Origin: Alphaproteobacteria bacterium
GTDB taxonomy: Bacteria; Pseudomonadota; Alphaproteobacteria; Reyranellales; Reyranellaceae
Length of the DNA stretch: 36,181 bases
Direction: 5' to 3'
Assembly (NCBI GenBank): GCA_947474005.1
Contig: CANJHI010000039.1
Coordinates: 1-36,181 of the forward strand
Positions within the stretch are counted from its first letter, which is position 1. Every line of letters begins with the position of its first letter. The notes under the pieces were generated by a model. That model was not told the origin of the DNA. It worked only from the letters and a program-made list of their open reading frames with translations, and searched no databases. Below are positions 23,513-31,654 of the stretch, in pieces. A program made the position numbers and the translations under genes.

Positions 23513-24577
23513 CTATACCTTCCCGATGCCCTTGTTAACGAAATCCAGCGTATAGGCTTTTGTGACGTCCATCCCCCTGGGCAGCACGTCGACGTCGGCC
23601 ATCTGTTCATAGAATTCCGTCCAGCGGCCGGCACTCATGGCGCCGATGCCGTCCTTCCGCGCGTCGCCCGACATCACGATACCGCGCTCGTTCAGTACCT
23701 TTACGGCATAGGCGATCCGGTCGTCGGTCTGATCCGGGTTTTGCTGCTTGATGAGCGCATTGGCGGCGGCAATCGCCGGCCCGCCCTTGAGATACTGCGC
23801 CCAGCCTTCGAGCGTGGCATCGACGAAGCGCTGCACCAGGTCCTTCTTGTCCGCAGCCATCTTGCGCGAGATGGCGATGGTGGTTTGGTAGGCGCTAAAA
23901 CCCGCGTCGGCGAGCAGCAGGACTTCCGGCGGCTGGCCGAGCGCCTGGGCGATCGAATAGGGCTCGGACGACAGGAACCCTTGCTGCACGGCATTCTTGT
24001 CGGCGAGGAACGGCGCCATGTTGAAAGTGTAGGGCCGCAGCTGCTCGTCACGCAGCCCGTACTTCTTCTTGAGGAAAGGCCAGTAGGTCACGCGCCCGCC
24101 GTTGCCGATCAGCAGCGTGCGGCCCTTGAGCTTGTCGAAGCCGTCGAAGCCCGATCCGGGGTGCGCGATCAGCACCTGCGGATCCTTCTGGAAGATCGCA
24201 GCGATGGTCAGGAACGGTGCGCCTTCGCGCACGTAGGTGAAGGCCTCGAAGCCGTTCGACATGGTCATGTCGACGCGGCCGTTGAGCAGGAGCTGGCCGA
24301 TGTTGAGGTTGGGACCGCCCTGGCGCAGGTCGCACTCGATGCCGGCTTTGCGGTAGAGGCCGGCGGCGATCGCCTGGTAGTAGCCGCCATGCTCGGCCTG
24401 GGCCCGCCAGTCGGTCTGGAAGCTGACGCGGTCGAGGCTCTGGGCACGCGGCGGGCGGGCAAGCGGCACCAGCAGCGGGCCGGCCAACGCCAGGCCCGCG
24501 GCGGCGCGAAGGACCATGCGGCGGTTGAGACGCCAGGCCGCTCCACGGCGGTCGAGACGCGAGGCCGCGGCGGTCAT
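23513..24577 (-). CDS. NMT1/THI5-like ABC transporter substrate-binding protein
   Basis: Periplasmic binding protein of 354 residues of the SsuA/TauA/ThiY type. The N-terminus has a twin-arginine signal, RLNRRMVLRAAAGLALAGPL, cut near PRAQS. Mature motifs: VSFQTDWRAQAEHGGYYQAI, GLYRKAGIECDLRQGG, NGRVDMTMSNGFEAF and KLKGRTLLIGNGGRV. The start at 24577 overlaps the stop of the YdcF-type gene by 4 nt (ATGA). No permease or ATPase genes adjoin. The likely ligand is a pyrimidine, sulfonate or similar small organic molecule, but this is not determined. Confidence 0.92.
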   Translation of the reverse strand: MTAAASRLDRRGAAWRLNRRMVLRAAAGLALAGPLLVPLARPPRAQSLDRVSFQTDWRAQAEHGGYYQAIAAGLYRKAGIECDLRQGGPNLNIGQLLLNGRVDMTMSNGFEAFTYVREGAPFLTIAAIFQKDPQVLIAHPGSGFDGFDKLKGRTLLIGNGGRVTYWPFLKKKYGLRDEQLRPYTFNMAPFLADKNAVQQGFLSSEPYSIAQALGQPPEVLLLADAGFSAYQTTIAISRKMAADKKDLVQRFVDATLEGWAQYLKGGPAIAAANALIKQQNPDQTDDRIAYAVKVLNERGIVMSGDARKDGIGAMSAGRWTEFYEQMADVDVLPRGMDVTKAYTLDFVNKGIGKV

Positions 24578-25344
24578 AGGGCCAGGCTGTCGCCGCGACG
24601 ATCGAACGTGTTGGCGATGATCTCGATCAACGCGGCCGACGAGGTCGACAGGGCGTCGAGCGACGGGACCCAGTTCTGCCACCAAAAGCGCTCCTCTTCG
24701 GGAACGGCCCAGTCGGTCGGGAACGCGGCGACGTTCAGGCCGGCGGTTCGCGCCAGTCGCAACGCCCGCGGCATGTGCGAGGCCGACGTCACCAGGGCAA
24801 TGCGCCCGTCCTTCACCATCGCCCGCACCTGGCGGATATTCTCGATGGTATTGAGCGAAGTTCCCTCGAGGGTGATCGCCTCGGCCGGAACGCCGAGATC
24901 GGTCAGGAACATGCGCATCGCCACGGCTTCGGACATCTCCGCGCTGCCGCCACCGCTTACGATGATGCGCGGCGCCACCCTACGGTGGAAAAGACGGGCG
25001 GCATGCCAGATACGGTCGGCGGAATCGGTCAGATGGGGATCGGGGATAAGCGGTGGCATGGCCGGCGCGATGCCACCGCCCAGCACCACGATCACGTCGT
25101 AGCAGCAGGCCGGCGATGCCTCGGCGTGGGCCCGCGTCTGATTCTGCAACGATGCCATCAGAACGTCCGCCACCGGCGGCAGTGCCAACACGAGGAGCTC
25201 GGCGATCGCCAGCGCCACGACCACGCGGGCGAGGCGGCGCAGCCCCACCAGCATGAGCATGCCTGCAACCAACAGTCCGATCGCCAGAGATGCCGGCGGC
25301 AGGGCCATCTGGACCAGAAGCTTCAGGAAATAAACTGTGTTCAT
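24574..25344 (-). CDS. YdcF family membrane protein (DUF218)
   Basis: A 256-residue inner-membrane protein. Two N-terminal helices (MALPPASLAIGLLVAGMLML and VVVALAIAELLVLALPPVA) are followed by the DUF218 domain at about 82-235, with VIVVLGGG, RIIVSGGGSAEMSE, EGTSLNTIENI and VTSASHMPRALRLARTAGL. The family includes ElyC and SanA, linked to envelope precursor recycling and permeability. It heads a three-gene minus-strand run and is coupled by overlap to the binding-protein gene, an unusual partner. Confidence 0.93.
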   Translation of the reverse strand: MNTVYFLKLLVQMALPPASLAIGLLVAGMLMLVGLRRLARVVVALAIAELLVLALPPVADVLMASLQNQTRAHAEASPACCYDVIVVLGGGIAPAMPPLIPDPHLTDSADRIWHAARLFHRRVAPRIIVSGGGSAEMSEAVAMRMFLTDLGVPAEAITLEGTSLNTIENIRQVRAMVKDGRIALVTSASHMPRALRLARTAGLNVAAFPTDWAVPEEERFWWQNWVPSLDALSTSSAALIEIIANTFDRRGDSLAL

Positions 25345-25424
25345 GCCGATGCGCGCGAGACTACCTATACTAGTACTAGCCTACGACGCTGCCGGCAAAG
25401 AATTCCAAAGCCAGGAACCGCGTA

Positions 25425-25829
25425 ATGATCTCGCATGTCCATGTCGGCGTGACCGACTTCGAACGCGCCTTCGCCTTTTACTCGGAGGTAATGGATGCGT
25501 TGGGCTTTCCCCTGAAATTCTGCGAACGCGACGGACAGCGAGGGGGATCGTGGGCGGGCTGGATGCCGACGGCCGCGGCGCGACCGCTGTTCCTGATCGG
25601 CCACCCGTTCGATACAGCGCCCGCCACGGCCGGAAACGGCCAGATGGTGGCGTTGCTCGCGCCCGATCGCGCCGCGGTCGACGCCTGTCATCGTCGGGCG
25701 CTCGCCGCGGGCGGGCGTGATGACGGACCGCCGGGCCTCAGGCCGCATTATCATCCGAACTACTACGGTGCCTACTTCCGCGATCCCGACGGCAACAAGA
25801 TCTGCGTCTGCTGCCATGATCCGGCATGA
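25425..25829 (+). CDS. VOC-family protein (glyoxalase/bleomycin-resistance-like)
   Basis: Vicinal-oxygen-chelate fold protein of 134 residues with two beta-alpha-beta-beta-beta units. Metal-ligand positions are suggested by His4/His6 (ISHVHVGVTD) and a glutamate-equivalent region, with FYSEVMDALGF and PHYHPNYYGAYFRDPDGNKICVCCHD at the C-terminus. AGGAA lies before the ATG. A palindrome CTAGTACTAG (25370-25379) and a TATACT box (25366-25371) upstream may belong to its promoter. Function is not predictable beyond the fold. Confidence 0.88.
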   Translation: MISHVHVGVTDFERAFAFYSEVMDALGFPLKFCERDGQRGGSWAGWMPTAAARPLFLIGHPFDTAPATAGNGQMVALLAPDRAAVDACHRRALAAGGRDDGPPGLRPHYHPNYYGAYFRDPDGNKICVCCHDPA

Positions 25830-25844
25830 GAGGCAGCGGGCAGG

Positions 25845-25884
25845 CAAAAAGAAGGGCGGGCCCGGCCTGCGCCGACGCCCGCCC
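25845..25884 (-). terminator. Rho-independent terminator of the HU gene
   Basis: On the minus strand GGGCGGGC and GCCCGCCC form a perfect 8-bp stem (25854-25861 with 25877-25884) followed by TTCTTTTTG. It lies 20 bp past the HU stop codon and is the clearest intrinsic terminator in the window. Confidence 0.88.
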
Positions 25885-25904
25885 GATCTTCGTTCGGAAG
25901 CGGC

Positions 25905-26201
25905 TTAGATTGCTTCCTTGAGATCCTTGGCAACGCGGAAGGCGACCTTCTTCGAAGCCTTGATCTTGATCGCTTCGCCGGTGGCCGGGTTGCGGCCCAT
26001 GCGCGCCGGACGAGCACGAACCTGGAAAATGCCCAGACCCGTAACGCGGACCTTGTTGCCCTTCTTGAGGTGCTTCACGACCAAGCCGATGAACTCATCG
26101 AGGGCGCCGGTGGCGTCCTTCTTGGTCATGCCCGTCTTCTCGGCCAACTCGGCCGCGACCTTGGACAGCGGGACAGTCGGAACAGTGGTTTTGGTAGCCA
26201 T
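25905..26201 (-). CDS. HU-family DNA-binding protein
   Basis: Nucleoid-associated protein of 98 residues. Typical order: helical KVAAELAEKTGMTKKDATGA then LDEFIGLVVKHLKKGNKVRV, TGLGIFQVRARPARMGRNP on the DNA-binding arm, ATGEAIKIKASKKVAFRVAK. The arm carries the Asn-Pro that intercalates DNA (RNPATGE). The first ten residues (MATKTTVPTV) are a small extension. CCCCTCC-type complement gives GGAGG upstream (GGGACCCCTCC lacks a perfect site, so the start rests on homology). Single gene with its own terminator. Confidence 0.95.
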   Translation of the reverse strand: MATKTTVPTVPLSKVAAELAEKTGMTKKDATGALDEFIGLVVKHLKKGNKVRVTGLGIFQVRARPARMGRNPATGEAIKIKASKKVAFRVAKDLKEAI

Positions 26202-26393
26202 AGTGGAGGGGTCCCTTACGTTTTTTCGTTACACCAGTGTCTTCCTGACGCCCCAGGACAGCGCTGGCGTGCTCAAGGTTATCCACGAATCGTCATCCCG
26301 CAAGCCCGGAACCTGCGAAAAATGTCGATTTCTGTGGCTTTTTCGGCCATTTGGGCGGCCATCCACAGACAGCAGAGAGTGCCCCGCGTGCCA

Positions 26394-27284
26394 ATGTCCG
26401 AATTGACGCCGACTTTCAGCACCGCCGTGAACACCTGGCAGTGCGACGAAAACGACCATTTGAACGTCCAGTTCTACACCCAGTTCGGCCACGAGGCGTC
26501 GGCGCACCTGCTCGCGCAACTCGGGCTCGGGCCGCGCGCGCAACGGGCCGAGGGCCTCACCGTGACGGCCGCCGAAGATCACATCCGCTACCTGCGCGAG
26601 TTCCGCGTGGTCGATGCGGTCGAAGTCCGCTCAGTGCCGGTCGAGATCGGCGAGCGTCACCTCCTCGCCTATCACGAAATCCGCAACCCGGCGGAAGCGG
26701 GCATCGCCGCCACCGTCCGGCGCCGCATCGTTTGCGACCGGCCGTGGCCCGCTGCCTTCCGCGCCCGTGCCGAGGCGGCGCAGATGCCGCTGCCACAGGC
26801 CGCCCGGCCGCGCAGCGTCGGCACACTTGCCCTTCCCGACCTCACGCTCGAGGCGGCACGTGCGGCGGGCCTGATCGAGGTCGGCCGTACCGCGATCACG
26901 CCCGATCAATGCGACGAGCGCGGCGAATTCCTGCCGCGCCACCAATCCGGCCGCTACTCCGACGGCGCGCCGCTGATGTGGAACCATATGGGCTTCGATC
27001 GCGCCGCCATGCAGGAACGCCAGGAAGGCTCGGTGGTGGTCGAGATGCTGAACCACTATCGCCGGCCGCTGCGGGCGGGCGACCTCGCCGTGGTGATGAG
27101 CGGCCTCGCCGCCTTCACCGCCAAGACGGTGGTCTTCGCGCACTTCCTGTTCGAGGCCGAGACCGGCACACTTGCTGCTTGTGCCGAAGCCGTGGGCATG
27201 AAGTTCGACCAGAAGGTCCGCAAGATCATGACTTTTAGTTCGGAAGACCAGGCGCGGATGGCGGCGCGGCAGATCAAGCTCTGA
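26394..27284 (+). CDS. Acyl-CoA thioesterase (double hot-dog)
   Basis: Predicted thioesterase of 296 residues with two hot-dog-fold repeats. Repeat one begins TWQCDENDHLNVQFYTQFGH (an Asp/His-N-Y pattern of 4-hydroxybenzoyl-CoA thioesterases); repeat two has WNHMGFDRAAMQERQEGSVV and HYRRPLRAGDLAVVMSGLA. I start at ATG 26394; a GTG two codons upstream is equally possible, and the frame stays open far into the region opposite HU, which I reject. First gene of an operon with a small protein 9 bp downstream and an amidase. Confidence 0.85.
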   Translation: MSELTPTFSTAVNTWQCDENDHLNVQFYTQFGHEASAHLLAQLGLGPRAQRAEGLTVTAAEDHIRYLREFRVVDAVEVRSVPVEIGERHLLAYHEIRNPAEAGIAATVRRRIVCDRPWPAAFRARAEAAQMPLPQAARPRSVGTLALPDLTLEAARAAGLIEVGRTAITPDQCDERGEFLPRHQSGRYSDGAPLMWNHMGFDRAAMQERQEGSVVVEMLNHYRRPLRAGDLAVVMSGLAAFTAKTVVFAHFLFEAETGTLAACAEAVGMKFDQKVRKIMTFSSEDQARMAARQIKL

Positions 27285-27293
27285 GGAGAGACG

Positions 27294-27464
27294 ATGACTC
27301 CGGAATTCGACGGACCCAAATTCGATGAAAAGCGCCTCGCCGAGCTGAAGGACGAAGTCGACATCCTGTGCAAGGCAGTGCTGGATGCCTCGCGGGCGCG
27401 ACTCACCTTCGACGACGATCCGGCGTCGTTCGCCAGCGTGCTCGCCAAGGAAGCCAAGCCGTGA
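27294..27464 (+). CDS. Small 56-residue protein coupled to amidase (AtzG/GatC-like position)
   Basis: Reads MTPEFDGPKFDEKRLAELK then a helical DEVDILCKAVLDASRARLTF, an acidic DDDPASF and ASVLAKEAKP. It has a good site (GAGGAGAG, five bases before the ATG), lies 9 bp after the thioesterase gene, and its TGA overlaps the GTG of the amidase (GTGA). Small helical partners such as AtzG and GatC are encoded just before amidase-signature enzymes, so it may be an accessory subunit. Sequence similarity to those is too slight to claim. It is easily missed because of its length. Confidence 0.72.
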   Translation: MTPEFDGPKFDEKRLAELKDEVDILCKAVLDASRARLTFDDDPASFASVLAKEAKP

Positions 27465-28882
27465 GGAACGACGACCTCGCCCTGGAAGACCTGACGGCGA
27501 TTGCCGACGCCATCGCAGCCGGGCGCATCACATCGGTGGAAGCGACCGAGGCCTGTCTCGTCCGCATAGAAATCTGGCAACCGCGCACCAACGCCTTTCT
27601 GCGCCTCTACGCGGAAAAGGCGCTGGAACAGGCGCGCGCAATGGACAGGGAACTGGCCGCCGGCAAGCGTCGCGGTCCGCTGCACGGCGTGCCGATGGCG
27701 CACAAGGACATGTACTACCGCAAGGGTGAGCTCTCGACCGGCGGCAGCGCGATCCGTCGTGATTGGGTGGCACCTGTCACCGCCACGGCGCTGCAGAAGC
27801 TCGATGCCGCCGGCGTGGTCGAGCTGGGCTTTCTCAACATGGCGGAATTTGCCGCCGGCCCGACCGGCCACAACGTGCATCACGGCCATTGCCGCAATCC
27901 CTGGGATTCGTCACGCGTCACCGGTGGCAGCTCGAGCGGGTCGGGCGCGTCGGTGGCGGCGCGCATGGTCTATGGCGCGCTGGGCTCCGACACCGGCGGC
28001 TCGATCCGCCTGCCCGCCGCGGCTTGCGGCGTGGTCGGCATGAAGGCGACCTACGGCCGCGTGAGCCGCGCCGGCGCCGTCGCGCGCTCCTGGAGCCTCG
28101 ATCATGTCGGGCCACTCACGCGCACCGTGCGCGACAATGCACGGATGCTGGGCATCCTGGCCGGCCACGATCCCGACGATTCGACGACCAGCGAAAAGCC
28201 GGTGCCGGATTATGAGGCGCTGCTCGAGGGCGGCGTGTCGGGATTGAAGATCGGCCTCGCGCTACCGAACGACGGCCCGGCGGCGCTCGACGCCCAGGTG
28301 GGTGCCGCGGTGCAGGCCGCCGCCGACGCGCTGGGCCGGCTGGGCGCCCAGGTCACGACGGCGACGCTGCCCGACTTCACCGCGCTCTATCGCGCCGCCG
28401 AAGTGATGGTGAAATGCGAAGCGGCCGCCATGCACCGGCCGTGGATGGAAGAGACGCCGGAGCTCTACGCCAACCAGGTGCGCACGCGCATGGAAGCGGG
28501 CTTCTTCATTCCGGCGACGCATTACATCGACGCGTTGCGCCTGCGCGCACATTTCGTGAAGGAGTTCCTGGCACTGGCGATGGACGGCGTCGATGCCGTG
28601 CTGTTGTCCGCCATCCCCTTCCCGATCCCGACCATCGAGGAGACCGACACCGAGACCAAGGGCGGGCCGGCGGTGCTGAAGATGGTGGCGGGCTTCACCG
28701 GCCTCACGCGGCCGTTCAATACGCTCGGCCTGCCGGCGCTGTCGGTGCCCTGTGGCTTCGACACGAACGGCGCACCGATCGGCCTGCAGCTGATCGGCCG
28801 GCCGTTCGACGAGGCCCTGCTCTACCGGGTCGGTCACGCCTACCAGGGCGCGACCGAGCATCACCGGAGGGTGCCGGTCTAG
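27461..28882 (+). CDS. Amidase (amidase signature family, AtzF/AtzE/GatA-like)
   Basis: Amidase-signature enzyme of 473 residues. Catalytic Lys82 (PMAHKDMYY), Ser157 (VTGGSSSGSG) and Ser181 (SDTGGSIRLPA) fall at exactly the same positions as in the other amidase of this window, and KATYGRVSRAG follows. The N-terminus ITSVEATEACLVRIEIWQPR is normal for the family. Start is GTG at 27461, overlapping the preceding small gene by 4 nt. The C-terminal EETDTETKGGPAVLKM and FTGLTRPFNTLGLPALSVPC are typical of the specificity region. Its stop overlaps the convergent aldehyde dehydrogenase stop through a shared CTAG. Confidence 0.94.
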   Translation: MRNDDLALEDLTAIADAIAAGRITSVEATEACLVRIEIWQPRTNAFLRLYAEKALEQARAMDRELAAGKRRGPLHGVPMAHKDMYYRKGELSTGGSAIRRDWVAPVTATALQKLDAAGVVELGFLNMAEFAAGPTGHNVHHGHCRNPWDSSRVTGGSSSGSGASVAARMVYGALGSDTGGSIRLPAAACGVVGMKATYGRVSRAGAVARSWSLDHVGPLTRTVRDNARMLGILAGHDPDDSTTSEKPVPDYEALLEGGVSGLKIGLALPNDGPAALDAQVGAAVQAAADALGRLGAQVTTATLPDFTALYRAAEVMVKCEAAAMHRPWMEETPELYANQVRTRMEAGFFIPATHYIDALRLRAHFVKEFLALAMDGVDAVLLSAIPFPIPTIEETDTETKGGPAVLKMVAGFTGLTRPFNTLGLPALSVPCGFDTNGAPIGLQLIGRPFDEALLYRVGHAYQGATEHHRRVPV

Positions 28883-30381
28883 ACCGCGAGGTTAACCGTC
28901 ACGCTCTTGCGCTGCGTAAAACTGTCGAGCATGCCTTCGAGCGAGAACTCGCGGCCCAGGCCGCTCTGCTTATAACCACCGTAGGACATGCCGGGTGACT
29001 GGCCGCCGCCCTGGTTGACCTGCACCCAGCCCGATTCGATCGCGTGCGCCGCGCGCAGGCCCTTGCCGATGTCGTGCGTCCAGACATAGGCCGCGAGGCC
29101 GTAGTGGCTGTCGTTGGCCATGCGGATCGCCTCGGCCTCGTCGCTCCAGCGGATCGCCACCAGCACCGGCCCGAAGATCTCTTCCCGCGCCAGGCGCCAG
29201 TCGTTCGAACGATCGGCGAACACGGTCGGCAGCGTGTAGTAGCCTTCCGAGAGCGGTCCTGATTTGGGCGGCAGGCCGCCGAACACCAGCTTGGCGTCGG
29301 AGCGCTTCAGCCCCTCTTCCACATACTTGCAGACCTTGGTGTACTGCTTGTTGTTGATGATGGTGCCGATGTCGGAGGCCTCGTCGAGCGGATCGCCGAT
29401 CTTGAGCGCCGTCGTCTTCTTCTCGAGCTTCGCCAGGAACGAATCGAAGATGTCTTCGTGCAGGAACAGGCGCGAGCCCGCCGTGCAGCTCTGGCTCTGG
29501 CGCGTAAAACGCATGGCGTTGATGATACCGTCGACCGCCCAGTCCTCGTCGGCGTCGGGATAGACCAGCGAGGGGCTCTTGCCGCCGAGTTCGAGCGACA
29601 CCGGCACGATGCGCTCGGCGGCGGCGCGCATGATCACCTTGCCAACCTCGGTCGAGCCGGTGAAGGAGAGCTTGGCGATCTTCGGATGATTGGCGAGCGC
29701 CGCGCCCGCCTCGGGGCCGAAGCCGGTCAGAACGTTCAGCACACCGGGCGGCAGGAATTCCTGGCAGATGTCGGCCATCATCAGCACGCCCATCGGCGCG
29801 TCCTCGGCCGTCTTCATCACCATGACGTTGCCGGCGCAGAGCGCGGGCGCGATTTTTAGCGCGCCCAGCATCACTGGCGCATTCCATGGGATGATGGCGC
29901 CAACGATGCCGAGCGGTTCGCGACGGGTATAGGAGAGCACGTGCTCGCCGAGCGGCACGGTCTCGCCCTTCAGCTCGGACGCAAGACCGCCGAAATAGCG
30001 GAAGATATCGGCCGTCATGTTGGCTTCGCCGCGCGCCTGGGTGCGCAGCGCGTTGCCGGTCTCGAGCGCGATGGTGCGGGCCAGTTCCTCGCTGCGCGCC
30101 TGGATCGCCTCGGCGATCTTGAGCAGGAGCTTGCCGCGTTCGCGCGGCACGACCTTCTTCCACGCCGGCAGCGCCTTGTCGGCCGCGGCGACCGCAGCCT
30201 CGACGTCGGCGGCGTCGGCCCGCGGCACATCGGTGATCGGCTTGCGCTTGGCCGGATTCTCGACCGCGAAGTGCGCACCGGAGAGGCTGCCGACCCACTT
30301 GCCGCCGATCAGCATGCCCTTGGGCTGGTAAGTGCCGGAGACAGAGCCGGCGGATGGGGTTGGCGTGGCGGTCATCGACAT
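28879..30381 (-). CDS. NAD(P)-dependent aldehyde dehydrogenase
   Basis: Aldehyde dehydrogenase of 500 residues oxidising an aldehyde to the acid. Asn167 (IIPWNAPV), Glu264 (LELGGKSP) and nucleophile Cys299 (QSQSCTAGS) are visible, with the cofactor loop FTGSTEVGK and the C-terminal EEIFGPVLVAI. Start at ATG 30381; an ATG two codons later (30375) is possible. Convergent with the amidase. The last stop bases are shared: CTAG gives TAG on both strands. Possible partner of the alcohol dehydrogenase or amidase pathways, but no direct link is seen. Confidence 0.95.
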   Translation of the reverse strand: MSMTATPTPSAGSVSGTYQPKGMLIGGKWVGSLSGAHFAVENPAKRKPITDVPRADAADVEAAVAAADKALPAWKKVVPRERGKLLLKIAEAIQARSEELARTIALETGNALRTQARGEANMTADIFRYFGGLASELKGETVPLGEHVLSYTRREPLGIVGAIIPWNAPVMLGALKIAPALCAGNVMVMKTAEDAPMGVLMMADICQEFLPPGVLNVLTGFGPEAGAALANHPKIAKLSFTGSTEVGKVIMRAAAERIVPVSLELGGKSPSLVYPDADEDWAVDGIINAMRFTRQSQSCTAGSRLFLHEDIFDSFLAKLEKKTTALKIGDPLDEASDIGTIINNKQYTKVCKYVEEGLKRSDAKLVFGGLPPKSGPLSEGYYTLPTVFADRSNDWRLAREEIFGPVLVAIRWSDEAEAIRMANDSHYGLAAYVWTHDIGKGLRAAHAIESGWVQVNQGGGQSPGMSYGGYKQSGLGREFSLEGMLDSFTQRKSVTVNLAV

Positions 30382-30390
30382 GCAGGCACT

Positions 30391-30415
30391 CCGATTACAA
30401 CATGGCCGGTTACAA
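30391..30415. repeat. Direct repeat upstream of the aldehyde dehydrogenase
   Basis: CCGATTACAA (30391-30400) and CCGGTTACAA (30406-30415) are ten-base direct repeats with one mismatch, spaced 15 bp. The second is also the left part of an inverted repeat GGCCG-N9-CGGCC. They lie 10 bp from the aldehyde dehydrogenase start codon and may be an operator or leader structure. Confidence 0.4.
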
Positions 30416-30456
30416 AACGGCCGGGAGTTTGGCCCGCATGTCGCGACGCTACAAGA

Positions 30457-31005
30457 TCAAGCCGCCTGCGCCAGAGGAGCAGCGAGCGCCTCTTCTGCAG
30501 CCAGCGTGCGGGCAACGGCGTGAACCGTCGCCGCGATCCGCACGGCAGCCTGGATCTGCTCGGGCGAGAGATGCTCGCGGCAGACTTTTTCATGCGCCTC
30601 CAGGCACATGCCGCAACCGTTGATGGCCGAGACCACCAGCGACCACAGTTCGAAGTCGACCTTGTCGACGCCGGGCTTGGCCATCGCGGTCATGCGCAGC
30701 TTGGCCGGCAAGGTCTTGTAGTCGGCCGCGTGCACGAGATGCACGAAGCGGTAGTAGATGTTGTTCATCGCCATCAGCGCCGCCGCCGTCTTGGCGGCGT
30801 TCAGCGCCTCGGGCGAGAGCTCGCGGCCGAAGACGTCGACCACGATCTGCGTGGTCGGCGCGTGGTTGGCCGCCAGCGCGGCAGCAACGAAGCTGCCGGC
30901 CTTCTGCTGCGGGCTCAGCAACTGCTCGGCGGCCAGGCTCGAGAGATTGAGCTTCAGGTCGCGCGCGTAGTCGGGCAGCCGGTCCTTGAGGACGTCGATC
31001 GACAT
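30457..31005 (-). CDS. ahpD: Alkyl hydroperoxidase AhpD
   Basis: Carboxymuconolactone decarboxylase-fold protein of 182 residues that reduces AhpC. Catalytic Cys131-Gly-Met-Cys134 and His138 ([12 protein letters not shown]) match the residues defined in Mycobacterium AhpD; Glu119 (FELWSL) fits the proton-relay position. The N-terminal [20 protein letters not shown] and [19 protein letters not shown] are typical. AAGGAGGAGACC precedes the ATG. It lies 10 bp after ahpC, forming the classical ahpCD operon. Confidence 0.96.
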   Translation of the reverse strand: MSIDVLKDRLPDYARDLKLNLSSLAAEQLLSPQQKAGSFVAAALAANHAPTTQIVVDVFGRELSPEALNAAKTAAALMAMNNIYYRFVHLVHAADYKTLPAKLRMTAMAKPGVDKVDFELWSLVVSAINGCGMCLEAHEKVCREHLSPEQIQAAVRIAATVHAVARTLAAEEALAAPLAQAA

Positions 31006-31015
31006 GGTCTCCTCC

Positions 31016-31555
31016 TTACGCGGCCTTCAGGACGTCGTCGCCCTTCTGCCAGTTGCAGGGGCAGAGCTCGTCGGTCTGCAGCGCATCGAGCACGCGCAGC
31101 ACTTCCTGCGGGTTGCGACCGACCGAGAGATCGTTCACCGAGACGAAGCGGATGATACCCTCGGGATCGACGATGAAGGTCGCGCGCAGGCAGACGCCCT
31201 CTGATTTGTCGAGGATGCCGAGCGAGGTCGAAAGCTCGCGCTTGAGATCGGCCAGCATGGCGAAGGGCAGCGCCTTCAGGTCGGCGTGATTCTGGCGCCA
31301 GGCGAGATGCACGAACTCCGAATCGGTCGAGACGCCGTAGACGACAGTGTCGCGCTCGTTGAATTCCTTGTTGATTCGGCCGAAGGCCGCGATCTCGGTC
31401 GGACAGACGAAGGTGAAGTCCTTCGGCCAGAAGAACACGACCTTCCACTTGCCCTTGTCGCTCTTGTCCGAGACCTGGGTGAAGGCGGTCTTGGGATCGG
31501 TGCTCACCACCGCCTTGAGGTCGAAGGAAGGAAACTTGTCACCGATGGTCAGCAT
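31016..31555 (-). CDS. ahpC: Peroxiredoxin AhpC
   Basis: Typical 2-Cys peroxiredoxin of 179 residues, reducing peroxides. Peroxidatic Cys51 lies in FTFVCPTE and the resolving cysteine in DELCPCNW (Cys165 or Cys167; the double cysteine is a small oddity). The middle has [19 protein letters not shown] and the conserved arginine in [19 protein letters not shown] lies seven bases before the ATG. Its promoter region holds an ICE-like inverted repeat. Paired with ahpD for electron supply. Confidence 0.96.
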   Translation of the reverse strand: MLTIGDKFPSFDLKAVVSTDPKTAFTQVSDKSDKGKWKVVFFWPKDFTFVCPTEIAAFGRINKEFNERDTVVYGVSTDSEFVHLAWRQNHADLKALPFAMLADLKRELSTSLGILDKSEGVCLRATFIVDPEGIIRFVSVNDLSVGRNPQEVLRVLDALQTDELCPCNWQKGDDVLKAA

Positions 31556-31582
31556 GAAACGCTCCTTGAGAAGACGAAGTAG

Positions 31583-31624
31583 ATTGGAACGTTTCTAATA
31601 TGCTGTCCTGCTTTTCAATTGCAA
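31583..31624 (-). promoter_or_regulatory. ahpCD promoter with ICE-like (Irr) box
   Basis: On the minus strand TTGCAA (31624-31619) and TATTAG (31600-31595) are 18 bp apart, a weak but plausible promoter. ATTAGAA-ACG-TTCCAAT (31599-31583) overlaps the -10 and is a 7-3-7 inverted repeat with one mismatch. It resembles the iron-control element recalled for alphaproteobacterial Irr (TTTAGAA-N3-TTCTAAA) with changes at the outer ends and one inner base. Binding by Irr is inference. Confidence 0.45.
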
Positions 31625-31654
31625 GTCATTCGCAGAATTATTTCAATGAAGAAA

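Noticed and set aside
22322..25102. Plus-strand open frame of more than 900 codons
   Set aside because: It lies antisense to three clear genes (acyl-CoA dehydrogenase, NMT1-type binding protein, YdcF), is rich in His, Arg, Gly and Val, and matches no family; such frames arise from GC-rich third positions.
26070..26393. N-terminal extension of the thioesterase
   Set aside because: It is antisense to HU and its promoter region and shows no hot-dog sequence; the domain begins right after the ATG at 26394.
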